Shown here piece after piece: positions 39,609-49,123 of a stretch of DNA of 64,000 nt. The notes below the pieces were generated by a model. That model was given only the letters and a program-made list of their open reading frames with translations, was not told the DNA's origin and ran no database searches. Location of the stretch: positions 62,001-126,000 of the forward strand of contig NZ_NQKW01000006.1 in the NCBI RefSeq assembly GCF_002252625.1, written 5' to 3'. This DNA is from Synechococcus sp. 1G10. GTDB taxonomy: Bacteria; Cyanobacteriota; Cyanobacteriia; PCC-6307; Cyanobiaceae. The stretch's first letter is position 1, and each line of letters opens with the position of its first letter. The translations under genes were made by a program, and so were the position numbers.

Positions 39609-39702
39609 CCCTGCCGCGTTCTTCCTTCCCAAGTGCCCTTCGGGGCACACCGCCCTGCCTTTGCCGGCCGGGCTCCCTCTGCCCAACTGAATCGTTTTTT
39701 TC

Positions 39703-40068
39703 GTGGCTCGGATTTCCGGTGTCGATATCCCTCGCGACAAGAGGGTCGAGATTTCTCTCACGTACGTCTACGGGATCGGGCTCAACCGCGCCCAGAAGAT
39801 TCTTGCCAAGGCCGGCGTCAACCCCGACATCCGCGTCAAGGACCTCGATGACGGCGATATCCAGAAATTGCGGGCAGCTGCCGAAACCTTCACCCTCGAG
39901 GGTGATCTGCGCCGTCAGGAGGGCATGGCCCTCAAGCGCCTGCAGGACATCGGCTGCCTCAGAGGCCGTCGCCATCGCATGGGTCTTCCCGTGCGCGGTC
40001 AACGCACCCGCACCAATGCACGCACCCGCCGCGGCGCCCGCAAGACCGTGGCCGGCAAGAAGAAGTAA
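39703..40068 (+). CDS. rpsM: Ribosomal protein S13
   Basis: A 121-residue head protein contacting P-site tRNA and L5. [32 protein letters not shown] and [20 protein letters not shown] are diagnostic. The start is a GTG after a T-rich stretch with no strong Shine-Dalgarno. Confidence 0.97.
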   Translation: MARISGVDIPRDKRVEISLTYVYGIGLNRAQKILAKAGVNPDIRVKDLDDGDIQKLRAAAETFTLEGDLRRQEGMALKRLQDIGCLRGRRHRMGLPVRGQRTRTNARTRRGARKTVAGKKK

Positions 40069-40135
40069 TCCGTCCGTCTGAACCCGGCTCCGCCGCTCAG
40101 TTTCACCACCCCATCACCCCACCAGGCCCCCGTCC

Positions 40136-40528
40136 ATGGCGAAGCCAGCCAAGAAATCCGGCGCGAAAAAAACCAAGCGCAATGTGCCCAACGGTGTTGC
40201 GCACATTCAGAGCACCTTCAACAACACGATCGTGTCAATCACCGACACGGCCGGCGAGGTGATTTCTTGGTCGTCGGCCGGCGCGAGCGGCTTCAAGGGA
40301 GCTCGCAAGGGCACTCCTTTCGCCGCCCAGACTGCCGCTGAGGCTGCTGGCCGCCGCGCCCTGGAGCAGGGTATGCGTCAGATCGAGGTGCTGGTGCGCG
40401 GCCCCGGCTCAGGGCGTGAAACCGCCATCCGAGCACTGCAGGTGGCTGGCCTCGAGATCACCCTGATCCGGGACGTCACGCCCTTGCCCCACAACGGCTG
40501 CCGCCGCTCCAAGCGCCGCCGGGTCTGA
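40136..40528 (+). CDS. rpsK: Ribosomal protein S11
   Basis: A 130-residue platform protein. [39 protein letters not shown] and [18 protein letters not shown] are diagnostic. It is 50 bases before rpoA. Confidence 0.98.
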   Translation: MAKPAKKSGAKKTKRNVPNGVAHIQSTFNNTIVSITDTAGEVISWSSAGASGFKGARKGTPFAAQTAAEAAGRRALEQGMRQIEVLVRGPGSGRETAIRALQVAGLEITLIRDVTPLPHNGCRRSKRRRV

Positions 40529-40578
40529 ATACTCGCTCCAAGCCGCTCTTCGGCGTTCCTCTTCACCACCATCAGGCC

Positions 40579-41517
40579 GTGCATCACTATCAGATCGATC
40601 GGGTCGAGCATCACATTGCCGACGACCGCTCCCAGACCGGTGTGTTCGTGATCGGGCCCCTGGACCGCGGTCAGGCCATCACCCTCGGCAACGCCCTGCG
40701 TCGGGTGCTGATGGGCGGCATGGAGGGCAGTGCCATCACCGCCGTGCGCATCGCCGGCGTCAACCATGAATACGCAACGATCCCTGGAGTGCGCGAAGAC
40801 GTGCTCGACATCCTGCTGAACTGCAAGGAAGTCGTCGTCAACAGCCGCAATCGCGATCAGGAAATCGGACGGCTGATCGTGAACGGCCCCGCCAGCGTCA
40901 CAGCCGCTGACCTGCAGTTCTCCTCCCAGGTTCAGGTGATCGATTTCGATCGCCCGATCGCCACCGTGGCTGAAGGTCACTCCCTGGAGCTTGAAGTCCA
41001 CGTCGAGCGTGGCGTCGGCTACCGGCCGGTGGATCGTCATCACGAAGACACCAGCGCGATCGACCTGCTCCAGATCGATGCGGTGTTCATGCCGGTGCGA
41101 CGGGTGAACTACACGGTCGATGAAACGGCCGTCGGCGAAGGCGGTTCGGCCCGTGAGCGTCTTCGCCTGGAGATCGTCACCAGTGGCTCGATCACACCCG
41201 ACGATGCGATGGCCCAGGCCGCCAATCAGCTGATCCAGCTGTTCCAGCCCCTAGCCACTCTGACCATGGTCGAGGAGCCTGGCCTGGAACCCGAGCCCTC
41301 GGCCGAGAGCCAGATCCCCCTGGAGGAGCTGAACCTGTCGGTTCGCGCCTACAACTGCCTGAAGCGGGCCCAGGTCAATTCGGTCTCCGACCTGATGGGC
41401 TTCAGCTACGAGGATCTCCTCGAGATCAAGAACTTCGGCTCGAAGTCAGCTGATGAGGTGATCGAAGCTCTCGAGAGGATCGGCATCTCTCTGCCCCAGA
41501 GTCGCACCACAGCCTGA
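40579..41517 (+). CDS. rpoA: RNA polymerase alpha subunit
   Basis: A 312-residue assembly platform of RNA polymerase. The N-terminal dimerisation domain shows [19 protein letters not shown] and [14 protein letters not shown]. The C-terminal domain contains [19 protein letters not shown] and [16 protein letters not shown], which contact UP elements and activators. The start is a GTG ([11 protein letters not shown] follows), with little room for an earlier start. Confidence 0.98.
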   Translation: MHHYQIDRVEHHIADDRSQTGVFVIGPLDRGQAITLGNALRRVLMGGMEGSAITAVRIAGVNHEYATIPGVREDVLDILLNCKEVVVNSRNRDQEIGRLIVNGPASVTAADLQFSSQVQVIDFDRPIATVAEGHSLELEVHVERGVGYRPVDRHHEDTSAIDLLQIDAVFMPVRRVNYTVDETAVGEGGSARERLRLEIVTSGSITPDDAMAQAANQLIQLFQPLATLTMVEEPGLEPEPSAESQIPLEELNLSVRAYNCLKRAQVNSVSDLMGFSYEDLLEIKNFGSKSADEVIEALERIGISLPQSRTTA

Positions 41518-41561
41518 GCGGCACCCTTTCCCACCTTCCCCTCTTATCATTCCCCGGAACC

Positions 41562-41912
41562 ATGCGACACCAGTGCCGCGTCCCCCTGCTCGGACGACCC
41601 GCCGACCAACGCAAAGCCCTCTTGCGTGGTCTCACCACTCAGCTGATCCGTGAAGGCCGCGTCACCACCACCAAGACCCGTGCCAAGGCCCTGCGTGATG
41701 AAGCCGAGCGGATGATCACCCTTGCCAAGGACGGCAGCCTGGCCGCCCGCCGTCGCGCCATCGCCTACATCTTCGACAAGCAGCTGGTTCACTCCCTGTT
41801 CGACAAGGCTCAGGAGCGATACGGCGAGCGCAGCGGGGGATATACCAGGATTATCCGCACCGTTCCACGCCGGGGTGACAACGCCGAGATGGCGATCATC
41901 GAGCTGGTCTGA
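41562..41912 (+). CDS. rplQ: Ribosomal protein L17
   Basis: A 116-residue tunnel-exit protein. [40 protein letters not shown] and [20 protein letters not shown] are diagnostic. It is 44 bases after rpoA and 24 before truA. Confidence 0.97.
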   Translation: MRHQCRVPLLGRPADQRKALLRGLTTQLIREGRVTTTKTRAKALRDEAERMITLAKDGSLAARRRAIAYIFDKQLVHSLFDKAQERYGERSGGYTRIIRTVPRRGDNAEMAIIELV

Positions 41913-41936
41913 CACTCAACCAACGTCGGCGCGATC

Positions 41937-42887
41937 TTGCCCTCGCTCCCAGACCAGAGACCTCTCCACCGGATTGCTCTCTGCCTGCAGTACGAAGGCT
42001 CCTCATTCTGCGGCTGGCAACGCCAGCCGCAGCAGCCCAGTGTTCAGGAGACGCTGGAGCAGGCCATTGCCACGCTCGATCCTCATCGCCCCTTGCGGAT
42101 CACAGCCGCCGGGAGGACCGACAGCGGTGTTCACGCAGCGGGTCAGGTGGTGCATTTCGAGGCCAGCGGACCGATTCCCGCCAAACGCTGGGCTGCTGCT
42201 CTCAACGGCCGCCTGCCGACCTCGATCCGGGTCAGGGCAGCTGCCTCCGTACCCTCCAGCTGGCACGCCTGCTTCTCCGCCAGCTACCGCCGCTACCGCT
42301 ACACGCTCTACAACGGCCGTAAGCCCAACCTGTTTCTCTCCCCCTGGAGCTGGCACCGCTACCGGCAGCGCCTTGATGAGCGCGCCATGGCGGCCGCCCT
42401 GCGCGGATTGCTGGGCTTCCATGATTTCAGCGCCTTCCAGCGGGCAGGCAGCAGACGCGCCCATGCCCGCACCAAGGTCCAGGCCGTGAGCCTGGAGCGT
42501 CACGGCGACCTGGTCGTGGCCGAGATCCAGGCGAGCGGCTTTCTATACGGGATGGTTCGCCTGATCATGGGTCAGCTGGTGGCTGTGGGGGAAGGCCAGC
42601 TGAGCCTGGCTGGCTTCGAGGGGCGCTGGCGGCAGCGGGCCCGCTCGGAGGTCAAGGAGGCAGCCCCTGCCCACGGACTCTCTCTGCTGCGGGTTGGCTA
42701 CCCAGCCTCTCCTTTCCCACTGTCTGCCTGGTATGATTGCCAACCGCGGCACTGGCTGGAATGCCAGGATCCGCCGGAGCTTCCTTCCCTGAGCCCGCCT
42801 CCGCTGTTCACCAGCCTTAAGGCGTGTTCGCCGCTGGATCACGTATCCAGTGGATACCCGGAAACGGGCCAAAGGGCCAAAGGTTAG
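41937..42887 (+). CDS. truA: tRNA pseudouridine synthase A
   Basis: A 316-residue enzyme making pseudouridine at tRNA positions 38-40. The catalytic Asp lies in [18 protein letters not shown], preceded by [16 protein letters not shown], and later [17 protein letters not shown]. The only in-frame start is TTG 41937. A 50-residue Pro/Ser-rich tail follows the catalytic core and is longer than usual. Confidence 0.94.
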   Translation: MPSLPDQRPLHRIALCLQYEGSSFCGWQRQPQQPSVQETLEQAIATLDPHRPLRITAAGRTDSGVHAAGQVVHFEASGPIPAKRWAAALNGRLPTSIRVRAAASVPSSWHACFSASYRRYRYTLYNGRKPNLFLSPWSWHRYRQRLDERAMAAALRGLLGFHDFSAFQRAGSRRAHARTKVQAVSLERHGDLVVAEIQASGFLYGMVRLIMGQLVAVGEGQLSLAGFEGRWRQRARSEVKEAAPAHGLSLLRVGYPASPFPLSAWYDCQPRHWLECQDPPELPSLSPPPLFTSLKACSPLDHVSSGYPETGQRAKG

Positions 42888-43001
42888 GCTCAGGACTTGC
42901 GCGTCGTGCTGTTGGGGTCACCCTTCGACGCCGCCCTTCCGCCCCATGTCCAGCCCCATCCTCTCGGATGGCGCCTTACTCCGATCCGGCCTGCCGGTGC
43001 G

Positions 43002-43454
43002 ATGAACAAGACCTCCGTTCCTTCTCTTGATTCCCTCGACCGCCAGTGGTTTCTGGTGGACGCCGAGAATCAGACTCTCGGCCGTCTGGCCAGCGAGGTG
43101 GCCAGTGTGCTGCGCGGCAAGAACAAGCCAACCTTCACCCCCCACCTGGACACCGGTGACTTCGTGGTCATCATCAACGCCGACAAGATCCGCATCAGCG
43201 GCAACAAGGCCAGCCAGAAGATCTACCGCCGTCATTCCGGTCGTCCTGGCGGCATGAAGACCGAAACCTTCGAGGCACTGCAGGCTCGCCTGCCCGAGAG
43301 GATTGTCGAGAAGGCCATCAAGGGCATGCTTCCTCACAACGCCCTCGGCCGTCAGTTGTTCCGCAAGCTGAAGGTGTACAAGGGTGCCGAGCATCCCCAC
43401 ACCGCCCAGCAGCCTCAGGTTCTGGCTCTCGATCCTTCTGCCACCGCCAAATGA
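43002..43454 (+). CDS. rplM: Ribosomal protein L13
   Basis: A 150-residue early-assembly protein. [38 protein letters not shown] and [20 protein letters not shown] are diagnostic. ATG 43002 is chosen over ATG-like starts 35 codons upstream, because that region is not conserved. Its stop overlaps the rpsI start (ATGA). Confidence 0.97.
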   Translation: MNKTSVPSLDSLDRQWFLVDAENQTLGRLASEVASVLRGKNKPTFTPHLDTGDFVVIINADKIRISGNKASQKIYRRHSGRPGGMKTETFEALQARLPERIVEKAIKGMLPHNALGRQLFRKLKVYKGAEHPHTAQQPQVLALDPSATAK

Positions 43455-43858
43455 GCACCGCTTCCAATCGCGTCGTCTACTGGGGCACCGGCCGCCGTAA
43501 AACGGCAGTAGCCCGCGTGCGTGTCGTTCCCGGCACCGGCTCGATCACCATCAATGGTCGCCCCGGCGACAACTACCTCAACTACAACCCCAGCTACCTC
43601 AGTGCAGTGAAGGCACCCCTTGACACACTGGGGCTCTCCACCGAGTACGACCTGCTTGTCAACGTCAGGGGCGGCGGTCTTACCGGTCAGGCCGATGCCA
43701 TCAAGCAGGGAGCTGCCCGGGCCCTCTGTGAGCTCTCGCCGGACAACCGGAAGCCCCTCAAAACTGAAGGTCACCTCAGCCGCGATCCCCGGGCCAAGGA
43801 ACGGCGTAAGTACGGCCTGAAGAAAGCCCGCAAAGCGCCCCAGTTCTCCAAGCGCTGA
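43451..43858 (+). CDS. rpsI: Ribosomal protein S9
   Basis: A 135-residue protein whose C-terminal tail touches P-site t[23 protein letters not shown] and the ending [19 protein letters not shown] are diagnostic. It is coupled to rplM by a 4-base overlap. Confidence 0.98.
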   Translation: MSTASNRVVYWGTGRRKTAVARVRVVPGTGSITINGRPGDNYLNYNPSYLSAVKAPLDTLGLSTEYDLLVNVRGGGLTGQADAIKQGAARALCELSPDNRKPLKTEGHLSRDPRAKERRKYGLKKARKAPQFSKR

Positions 43859-43890
43859 TCCTTCCTCTCGGTATCCATTCCATTCCAGCC

Positions 43891-44163
43891 ATGCCCAAGG
43901 CCGACATCCATCCCACTTGGTATCCCGACGCCAAGGTGATCTGTAACGGAGAGGTGGTGATGACCACCGGCTCCACCCAGCCAGAGCTGCACGTCGACGT
44001 CTGGAGTGGCAACCACCCCTTCTACACAGGCACCCAGAAGATCCTCGATACCGAGGGCCGCGTGGACCGTTTCATGCGCAAGTACGGCATGGGCAGTGCC
44101 GATACCGCCAGCACCAAGCCGAGCAGCGAAGAGCCCAAGGCCGAGGTTGAGGTCGAGGCCTGA
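43891..44163 (+). CDS. rpmE: Ribosomal protein L31, zinc-free type
   Basis: A 90-residue L31. HPTWYPDAKVICNGEVV, ELHVDVWSGNHPFYTGTQKI and DRFMRKYGM are diagnostic. Only one of the four zinc cysteines of the C+ form is present, so this is a C- form. A 20-residue acidic tail ends it. Confidence 0.94.
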   Translation: MPKADIHPTWYPDAKVICNGEVVMTTGSTQPELHVDVWSGNHPFYTGTQKILDTEGRVDRFMRKYGMGSADTASTKPSSEEPKAEVEVEA

Positions 44164-44186
44164 TCGCTCGAGATCCGCTTCAGAGA

Positions 44187-44212
44187 CCGGACACTCCCCA
44201 GTGTCCGGCTTT
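44187..44212 (+). terminator. Hairpin between rpmE and prfA
   Basis: A perfect 9-bp stem CCGGACACT/AGTGTCCGG (44187-44195, 44200-44208) with a CCCC loop is followed by CTTTG. The T run is short, so it may only partly terminate the ribosomal message before prfA. Confidence 0.65.
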
Positions 44213-44235
44213 GTGCTGTCTGCTCACCTGCCCCC

Positions 44236-45339
44236 ATGGATTCATCCTTGCTGCGTGAGCGCCTTGAGGCTGCCGATCGCACCTTCCACGCGCTCGAGCG
44301 TCAGCTGGCAGATCCCGCCGTAGCCGCCGACCCCTCTGAGTTACGCCGTCTCTCCAAGGAACGGGCCCGGCTTGAGCCGCTGGCCACGGGCCTAAGCCAC
44401 TGGCAGAGCCTGCAGCAGCAACTGAAGGATGCTCAGCAACTGGTGCGCCAGAGCAAGGGGGATTCCGAGATGGAGGCCCTGATCCAGGACGAGCTCACCC
44501 AGCTCGGAGGTCAGCTCGATGCACTCGAGCAAGAGCTCACCCTCGCCCTGCTCCCCAGTGACCCCCGTGATGAGCGCAGTGTGATGCTGGAGATCCGCGC
44601 CGGCACTGGGGGGGATGAAGCGGCACTTTGGGCCGGCGATCTCGCCCGGATGTACGAGCGCTTTGCCCAGGCCGTGGGCTGGAGCGTTCAGCCCCTCAGT
44701 GCTTCGGAATCCGACCTGGGCGGCTTCAAGGAGCTGATCCTGGCGATCCGCGGCGATGGCGTCTACAGCCAGCTCAAGTACGAGGCCGGCGTTCACCGGG
44801 TCCAGCGGGTGCCTGCCACCGAGTCCCAGGGACGGGTGCACACCTCCACCGCGACCGTGGCGGTGATGCCGGAGGCTGATCCGGTGGAGGTCCAGCTTGA
44901 TCCCGCTGATCTCGACATCAGCACGGCCCGCTCAGGTGGAGCCGGCGGGCAGAACGTCAACAAGGTGGAAACAGCTGTGGATCTGCTGCACAAGCCAACG
45001 GGCATCCGGGTGTTCTGCACTCAGGAGCGCTCCCAGCTGCAGAACCGTGAGCGGGCTCTGGAGATCCTGCGGGCGAAGCTGCTGGAGAGGGAGCTGGCTG
45101 AGGCCGCTGCCGCCGAGAGTTCTGCCCGCCGTGCCCAGGTGGGCAGCGGTGAACGCAGCGAAAAGATCCGCACCTACAACGCCAAGGACAACCGGGTCAC
45201 CGACCACCGCCTGGGGCGGAACTTCGCTCTTGAGCCGGTGCTGCAGGGACAGCTCGCCGAAATGATCGGCGCCTGCGTGGCGGCGGAGCAGAAAACCCGT
45301 CTGGAGCAACTGGTGGCCGAGGGCGCAGGCGCGGACTGA
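44236..45339 (+). CDS. prfA: Peptide chain release factor 1
   Basis: A 367-residue factor that reads UAA and UAG and releases the peptide. The GGQ loop [16 protein letters not shown] triggers hydrolysis. [10 protein letters not shown]-like [18 protein letters not shown] precedes it, and [13 protein letters not shown] is in the C-terminal part. It is 72 bases after rpmE, past a hairpin. It converges with the HNH gene. Confidence 0.97.
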   Translation: MDSSLLRERLEAADRTFHALERQLADPAVAADPSELRRLSKERARLEPLATGLSHWQSLQQQLKDAQQLVRQSKGDSEMEALIQDELTQLGGQLDALEQELTLALLPSDPRDERSVMLEIRAGTGGDEAALWAGDLARMYERFAQAVGWSVQPLSASESDLGGFKELILAIRGDGVYSQLKYEAGVHRVQRVPATESQGRVHTSTATVAVMPEADPVEVQLDPADLDISTARSGGAGGQNVNKVETAVDLLHKPTGIRVFCTQERSQLQNRERALEILRAKLLERELAEAAAAESSARRAQVGSGERSEKIRTYNAKDNRVTDHRLGRNFALEPVLQGQLAEMIGACVAAEQKTRLEQLVAEGAGAD

Positions 45340-45372
45340 GGTCCAAGCTGAGGGGCGTCCCGAAAGCGTGCT

Positions 45373-45870
45373 TCAGGCCCCGATCACGTACTTGGCCCAT
45401 TCCTGGCGACCGGAGCGGATGTGGCGGCTGGCCTCGAAGTAAAGGGTGCTCACCGGCCGCCTCGGCACCCGGGCCAGGGGCATGGCCGCTTCTCTGGGTG
45501 TGCGGCTGCCCTTGTGCACATTGCAGCGCAGGCAGGCCGTGGTGACGTTCTCCCAGGTGTCGGTTCCGCCGCGGCTGCGGGGGATCACATGGTCGATCGA
45601 GAGTTGCTCGCCCTGGTAGCCGCAGTATTGGCAGCTATGGCCATCACGCTGGAAGACGTTGCGTCGGGTCAGCGGCAACTGCTTGAAGGGCACCCGCACG
45701 AACTGGCGCAGACGGATCACCGAAGGCAGAAGCATCTCGCCACGGATCGGATGCTGAGAATCGTGCTCAAGACCTTCAGCCTTGCCCTTGAGCAGCATCA
45801 CCGTGGCCCGACGCCAACTGGTGATGTTCAAAGGCTCATAGGATGCATTCAGGACCAGAACCTGGCTCAC
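45373..45870 (-). CDS. HNH endonuclease-like protein
   Basis: A 165-residue protein. The N-terminal half starts SQVLVLNASYEPLNITSWRR, typical of a widespread stand-alone HNH family in cyanobacteria. The HNH/zinc fold is RDGHSCQYCGYQG, then LSIDHVIPRSRGGTDTWEN and CLRCNVHKGSRTP, with both CxxC pairs and the catalytic His present. No methylase or intron context is seen, so it is probably a housekeeping nuclease of unknown target. Confidence 0.9.
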   Translation of the reverse strand: MSQVLVLNASYEPLNITSWRRATVMLLKGKAEGLEHDSQHPIRGEMLLPSVIRLRQFVRVPFKQLPLTRRNVFQRDGHSCQYCGYQGEQLSIDHVIPRSRGGTDTWENVTTACLRCNVHKGSRTPREAAMPLARVPRRPVSTLYFEASRHIRSGRQEWAKYVIGA

Positions 45871-46006
45871 GGCGCATGGTCCACGGAAGGGGTGCCAGAT
45901 CCCCAGATGGCCGCCATGCTAATGGGTCTGAGCCATCAGGCACGAGATTGGACTCACGGATCACATCAGATTGACCCTGCTGCGATGCCGGTCTGAGCTT
46001 GCACCG

Positions 46007-47218
46007 ATGCCCCAGCCCTGCCAACAACTGCCAGTTGAGGATCCCCAGCGGTTCGGGGCACCCGGAGTGCACGCGCGGCAGAGGGCCTGGGTGGAGGTGG
46101 ATGAGAAAGCAATCGAGAACAACGCCAGGGCGCTCGGCCGGTGGCTGGCTCCGGAGTCGTCGCTGATGGCAGTGGTCAAGGCCGATGGCTACGGCCATGG
46201 CGCCGCACCGGTGGCTCGCGCGGCCATGGCCGGTGGCGCAACCTCCCTGGGGGTGGCAACCCTGCAGGAAGGCATCGAGTTGCGCCAGTCGGGCCTGAAA
46301 GCGCCGGTACTGGTGATGGGGAATCTGATCCACCCCGACGAGCTGCGCAGCTGCCTGGAGTGGGAGCTGATGCCCACCATCAGCGGCATGCGCGAAGCTC
46401 TGCTTTGCCAGAATCTGGCCAGCGGCAGCGGCCGCTCCATGGCGCTGCACCTCAAGCTCGACACCGGCATGGCCCGGCTTGGAGTGGACTGGAGCGATGG
46501 GGTGAGGCTGCTGCAGGCCCTCCATGGTCTGGAGGCGACACATCTGGCTGGGATCTACTCCCATCTGGCCGATGCCGACTCTCCCGACCCGGGAGGTGGG
46601 GGACTGACCGCCGTTCAGCAGCAGCGCTTCGAGAGTGTGCTGCGCGGGGCCGTTGAGCTGGGGCTGCCCACCGGGGTGCGTCATCTGGCCAATTCAGCCG
46701 GCACCCTGCGCTGCCGCCAACTCCACTACGACCTGGTACGTGTGGGCCTGGCGCTTTACGGCCAGTCCCCTGCCGAGCACCTGAGCCACGCAGTGTCCCT
46801 GCAGCCCGCCATGAGCGTGCGCGCAAGGGTCTGCCTGATCCGCGAGGTGCCTGCCGGGGTTGGAGTGAGTTACGGCCACCGCTACCGCACCCGGCGTCCG
46901 ACCAGGCTGGCGGTGGTCACGATCGGCTACGCCGATGGGGTGCCAAGGCTGCTCAGCAACCAGCAGGAAGTGCTGTTCGCCGGGCGCCGGCTGGCCCAGG
47001 TGGGGGCGATCACCATGGATCAGCTGCTGATCGATGCCACCGAGGCTCCCCAGCTGGAGGTGGGCTCGGTGGTCACCCTGCTGGGTGACGACGGAGATGA
47101 GCGCATCTCCCCCCAGGACTGGGCCCAGGCCACTGGCACCATCCCCTGGGAGATTCTCTGCGGCTTCAAGCACCGTCTACCCCGCCTCCACCTTGGCGAG
47201 GCCGAGCGCGATCGCTGA
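46007..47218 (+). CDS. alr: Alanine racemase
   Basis: A 403-residue PLP enzyme that makes D-alanine for peptidoglycan. The PLP Lys is in MAVVKADGYGHGA, the substrate loop is KLDTGMARLGVDW, and the catalytic Tyr region is GVGVSYGHRYRTRRP, followed by TIGYADGVPRLL and ITMDQLLID. The N-terminal 30 residues before RAWVEVDEKAIENNARAL are extra. ATG 46007 is used; the upstream ATG at 45971 is less likely. A tRNA-Ser follows 18 bases later. Confidence 0.95.
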   Translation: MPQPCQQLPVEDPQRFGAPGVHARQRAWVEVDEKAIENNARALGRWLAPESSLMAVVKADGYGHGAAPVARAAMAGGATSLGVATLQEGIELRQSGLKAPVLVMGNLIHPDELRSCLEWELMPTISGMREALLCQNLASGSGRSMALHLKLDTGMARLGVDWSDGVRLLQALHGLEATHLAGIYSHLADADSPDPGGGGLTAVQQQRFESVLRGAVELGLPTGVRHLANSAGTLRCRQLHYDLVRVGLALYGQSPAEHLSHAVSLQPAMSVRARVCLIREVPAGVGVSYGHRYRTRRPTRLAVVTIGYADGVPRLLSNQQEVLFAGRRLAQVGAITMDQLLIDATEAPQLEVGSVVTLLGDDGDERISPQDWAQATGTIPWEILCGFKHRLPRLHLGEAERDR

Positions 47219-47236
47219 TAAGCTCTTTCGGCCCCT

Positions 47237-47325
47237 GGAGAGGTGGCTGAGTGGTTGAAAGCGGCTCCCTGCTAAGGAGTTACAGGAGGCAACTTCTGTC
47301 GAGGGTTCGAATCCCTCCCTCTCCG
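47237..47325 (+). tRNA. trnS: tRNA-Ser (GCT)
   Basis: An 89-base cloverleaf with a long variable arm. The acceptor pairs GGAGAGG with CCTCTCC, the anticodon stem CTCC/GGAG holds loop CTGCTAA (anticodon GCT, codons AGC/AGT), and the T loop is TTCGAAT. CCA is not encoded. Confidence 0.96.
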
Positions 47326-47398
47326 TTCCAAGACCCTGGCTCCAGAAGCATCTTCGCCACGAAGACCCAGCCTGGCGAGGCTTTCCGCCCAGTGATGA

Positions 47399-48331
47399 TC
47401 AGCTCGCTGAACAAGCCTCGCTGAGCAGCCAGCTCAGCTCCGGAAGAAGCTTTTCATCGGCGGCCCGCTCTGCCCCTTCGCTGAAGATCACCAGCAGGAA
47501 GGGAGCCCGTCCCTCGATCTCCACGTAGGCCGCGTCATGGCGGGCCTGGCTCATCCAGCCGGCCTTGCTCCACAGCCGGGCAGAAGCTGGCAGCCCCGCG
47601 CCGATGAAACCATCCACCTGGTTCTCCGGATCCGCCGCCCTCAGCTCAGAGTCGAGAGAACGGCTCAGCAGCTCCCGCATCCGGGTGCAGGCGGGGGGAG
47701 ACACCAGGGCGCCGGCCATGATCACGTGCAGGAGCCGGGCCGTGGCATCAGTGCTGAGCCGGTTGCGATTCTCCAGCTCCGGTCCGTAGAACTGCCGCTC
47801 CCGTCCGTAGGGGCCATCACCCCAGGTTTTCTGGCAGACGTTGCAGCCCTCGAATTCGGGCCAGCCCTGGGCGGCGTACCACTGGTTCACCAGCTGGCGG
47901 GCCTCGATCCAGGCCCGCAGCGGCCGCTCAGGCAGGTCGGGGCCGCTGGTGGTGCCCGTGAGCCAATCCACCAGCACGGCGGTGGCATCGTTGCTGGAGT
48001 CGCGGATCATGTCGGCCATCGCCCGCCGCAACTCGGGGCCGTCTTCGAGCAGCTGGCGCTGGAGCCAGGCTTCGGTGGCCGCCAGGTAGAAGAGCTTGAC
48101 CACACTTGCCGGATAGCGGGCCGTGGAGCCGTCCCAGGTGGCACCCGCCACTGGCTCCAGCCAGGGCCTCAACGAATCACTGGCCTCGGCCGCGCCGATC
48201 AGGCTGCGCTGATAGCGCAACCAGGTGATCGAGACCTGGGAGGCCAGACCGGGGCGGCCCTGGAGCTCCAGGGAATGGAGATGGTCCTCGAGGATCGCTC
48301 TCATCGCCGCATCGGGGCTGTAGAACGCCAT
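47399..48331 (-). CDS. Class A beta-lactamase-like serine hydrolase
   Basis: A 310-residue protein with the class A order of active-site elements: Ser76-x-x-Lys79 in YPASVVKLFY, an SDN-like SSN at 112-114 (RDSSNDATA), and KAG in WSKAGWMSQARHD. Cyanobacterial relatives are annotated as serine hydrolases and are not proven antibiotic-resistance enzymes. No signal peptide is visible, which is unusual for a periplasmic enzyme. It diverges from an NlpC/P60 gene with just 17 bases between starts, which suggests a shared cell-wall role. Confidence 0.85.
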   Translation of the reverse strand: MAFYSPDAAMRAILEDHLHSLELQGRPGLASQVSITWLRYQRSLIGAAEASDSLRPWLEPVAGATWDGSTARYPASVVKLFYLAATEAWLQRQLLEDGPELRRAMADMIRDSSNDATAVLVDWLTGTTSGPDLPERPLRAWIEARQLVNQWYAAQGWPEFEGCNVCQKTWGDGPYGRERQFYGPELENRNRLSTDATARLLHVIMAGALVSPPACTRMRELLSRSLDSELRAADPENQVDGFIGAGLPASARLWSKAGWMSQARHDAAYVEIEGRAPFLLVIFSEGAERAADEKLLPELSWLLSEACSAS

Positions 48332-48348
48332 CGGAACCGCTGTCTGCC

Positions 48349-49080
48349 ATGGAGAGCCTAGGAACCGGGGTGAACGCCGATGGGCTGGAGGCAGGCCGCT
48401 GCTGGCGTCTGAGCGCCGACATCAACGGCCACGCCCGCTCCAGCGGGCCTGGGCTGGCCACCCAGGCCCGCCGTGGCCGCAGGCTGCAGCTGCTCGGCCC
48501 GCGCGAGGGAACCCGGCTGCGGGTCCGGCTGCTGGAGGATGGCTACCCCTGCTGGCTGGAAATCAGCCAGCTGCTTGAGCGGGCCATCCCCGCCCAGCCT
48601 CTCAGGGCGCTCCTCCTGGAGCCGAGCAGCATCGCCTCTCGCCTGCCGGAGGTGCTGACCTTCGCCGAGCGGGCCCGGGAGCAGCCCAACCGGTACCTCT
48701 GGGGCGGCAGCCTCGGCCCCGACTTCGACTGTTCTGGCTTTGTGCAGAGCGCCTTCGCCAGCGTCGGGATCTGGATCCCCCGCGATGCCTACCAACAGGA
48801 GCACTTCTGTCAGCCGGTGGCTGTGCGGCCTGGAGTCTTCGCGCTGCTGCAGCCGGGGGATCTGATCTTCTTCGGCCGTCCCCAGCGCTGCAGCCATGTG
48901 GGGCTGTATCTCGGCGCGGGGCGCTATCTGCACAGCTCCGGCAAGGAGCATGGCCGGGATGGCCTCGGCATCGACCAGCTCAGCCCCGAAGCCGATCACC
49001 CCGTTTCGTGCCATTACCGCAGCGAACTGCGCGGAGCCGGACGGGTGGTGCGTTGCCATGACGGCACCACCCTGGCCTGA
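48349..49080 (+). CDS. NlpC/P60-family peptidoglycan hydrolase
   Basis: A 243-residue protein. A possible SH3-like region (about 40-75) precedes the NlpC/P60 domain, with Cys128 in DFDCSGFVQSAFA, His183 in SHVGLYLGAG and His195 in YLHSSGKEH forming the catalytic set. Relatives cut D-Glu to diamino-acid bonds in peptidoglycan stems. No classic signal peptide is present, so export is unclear. It precedes a membrane glycosyltransferase by 43 bases. Confidence 0.88.
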   Translation: MESLGTGVNADGLEAGRCWRLSADINGHARSSGPGLATQARRGRRLQLLGPREGTRLRVRLLEDGYPCWLEISQLLERAIPAQPLRALLLEPSSIASRLPEVLTFAERAREQPNRYLWGGSLGPDFDCSGFVQSAFASVGIWIPRDAYQQEHFCQPVAVRPGVFALLQPGDLIFFGRPQRCSHVGLYLGAGRYLHSSGKEHGRDGLGIDQLSPEADHPVSCHYRSELRGAGRVVRCHDGTTLA

Positions 49081-49123
49081 CCCGGGACTCCCGTAGGTTG
49101 CAGCTCGACACAGCCCAGCCGCC

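Noticed and set aside
47370-47384. Small hairpin with TTT after tRNA-Ser
   Set aside because: Only four base pairs and three T residues; too weak to call.
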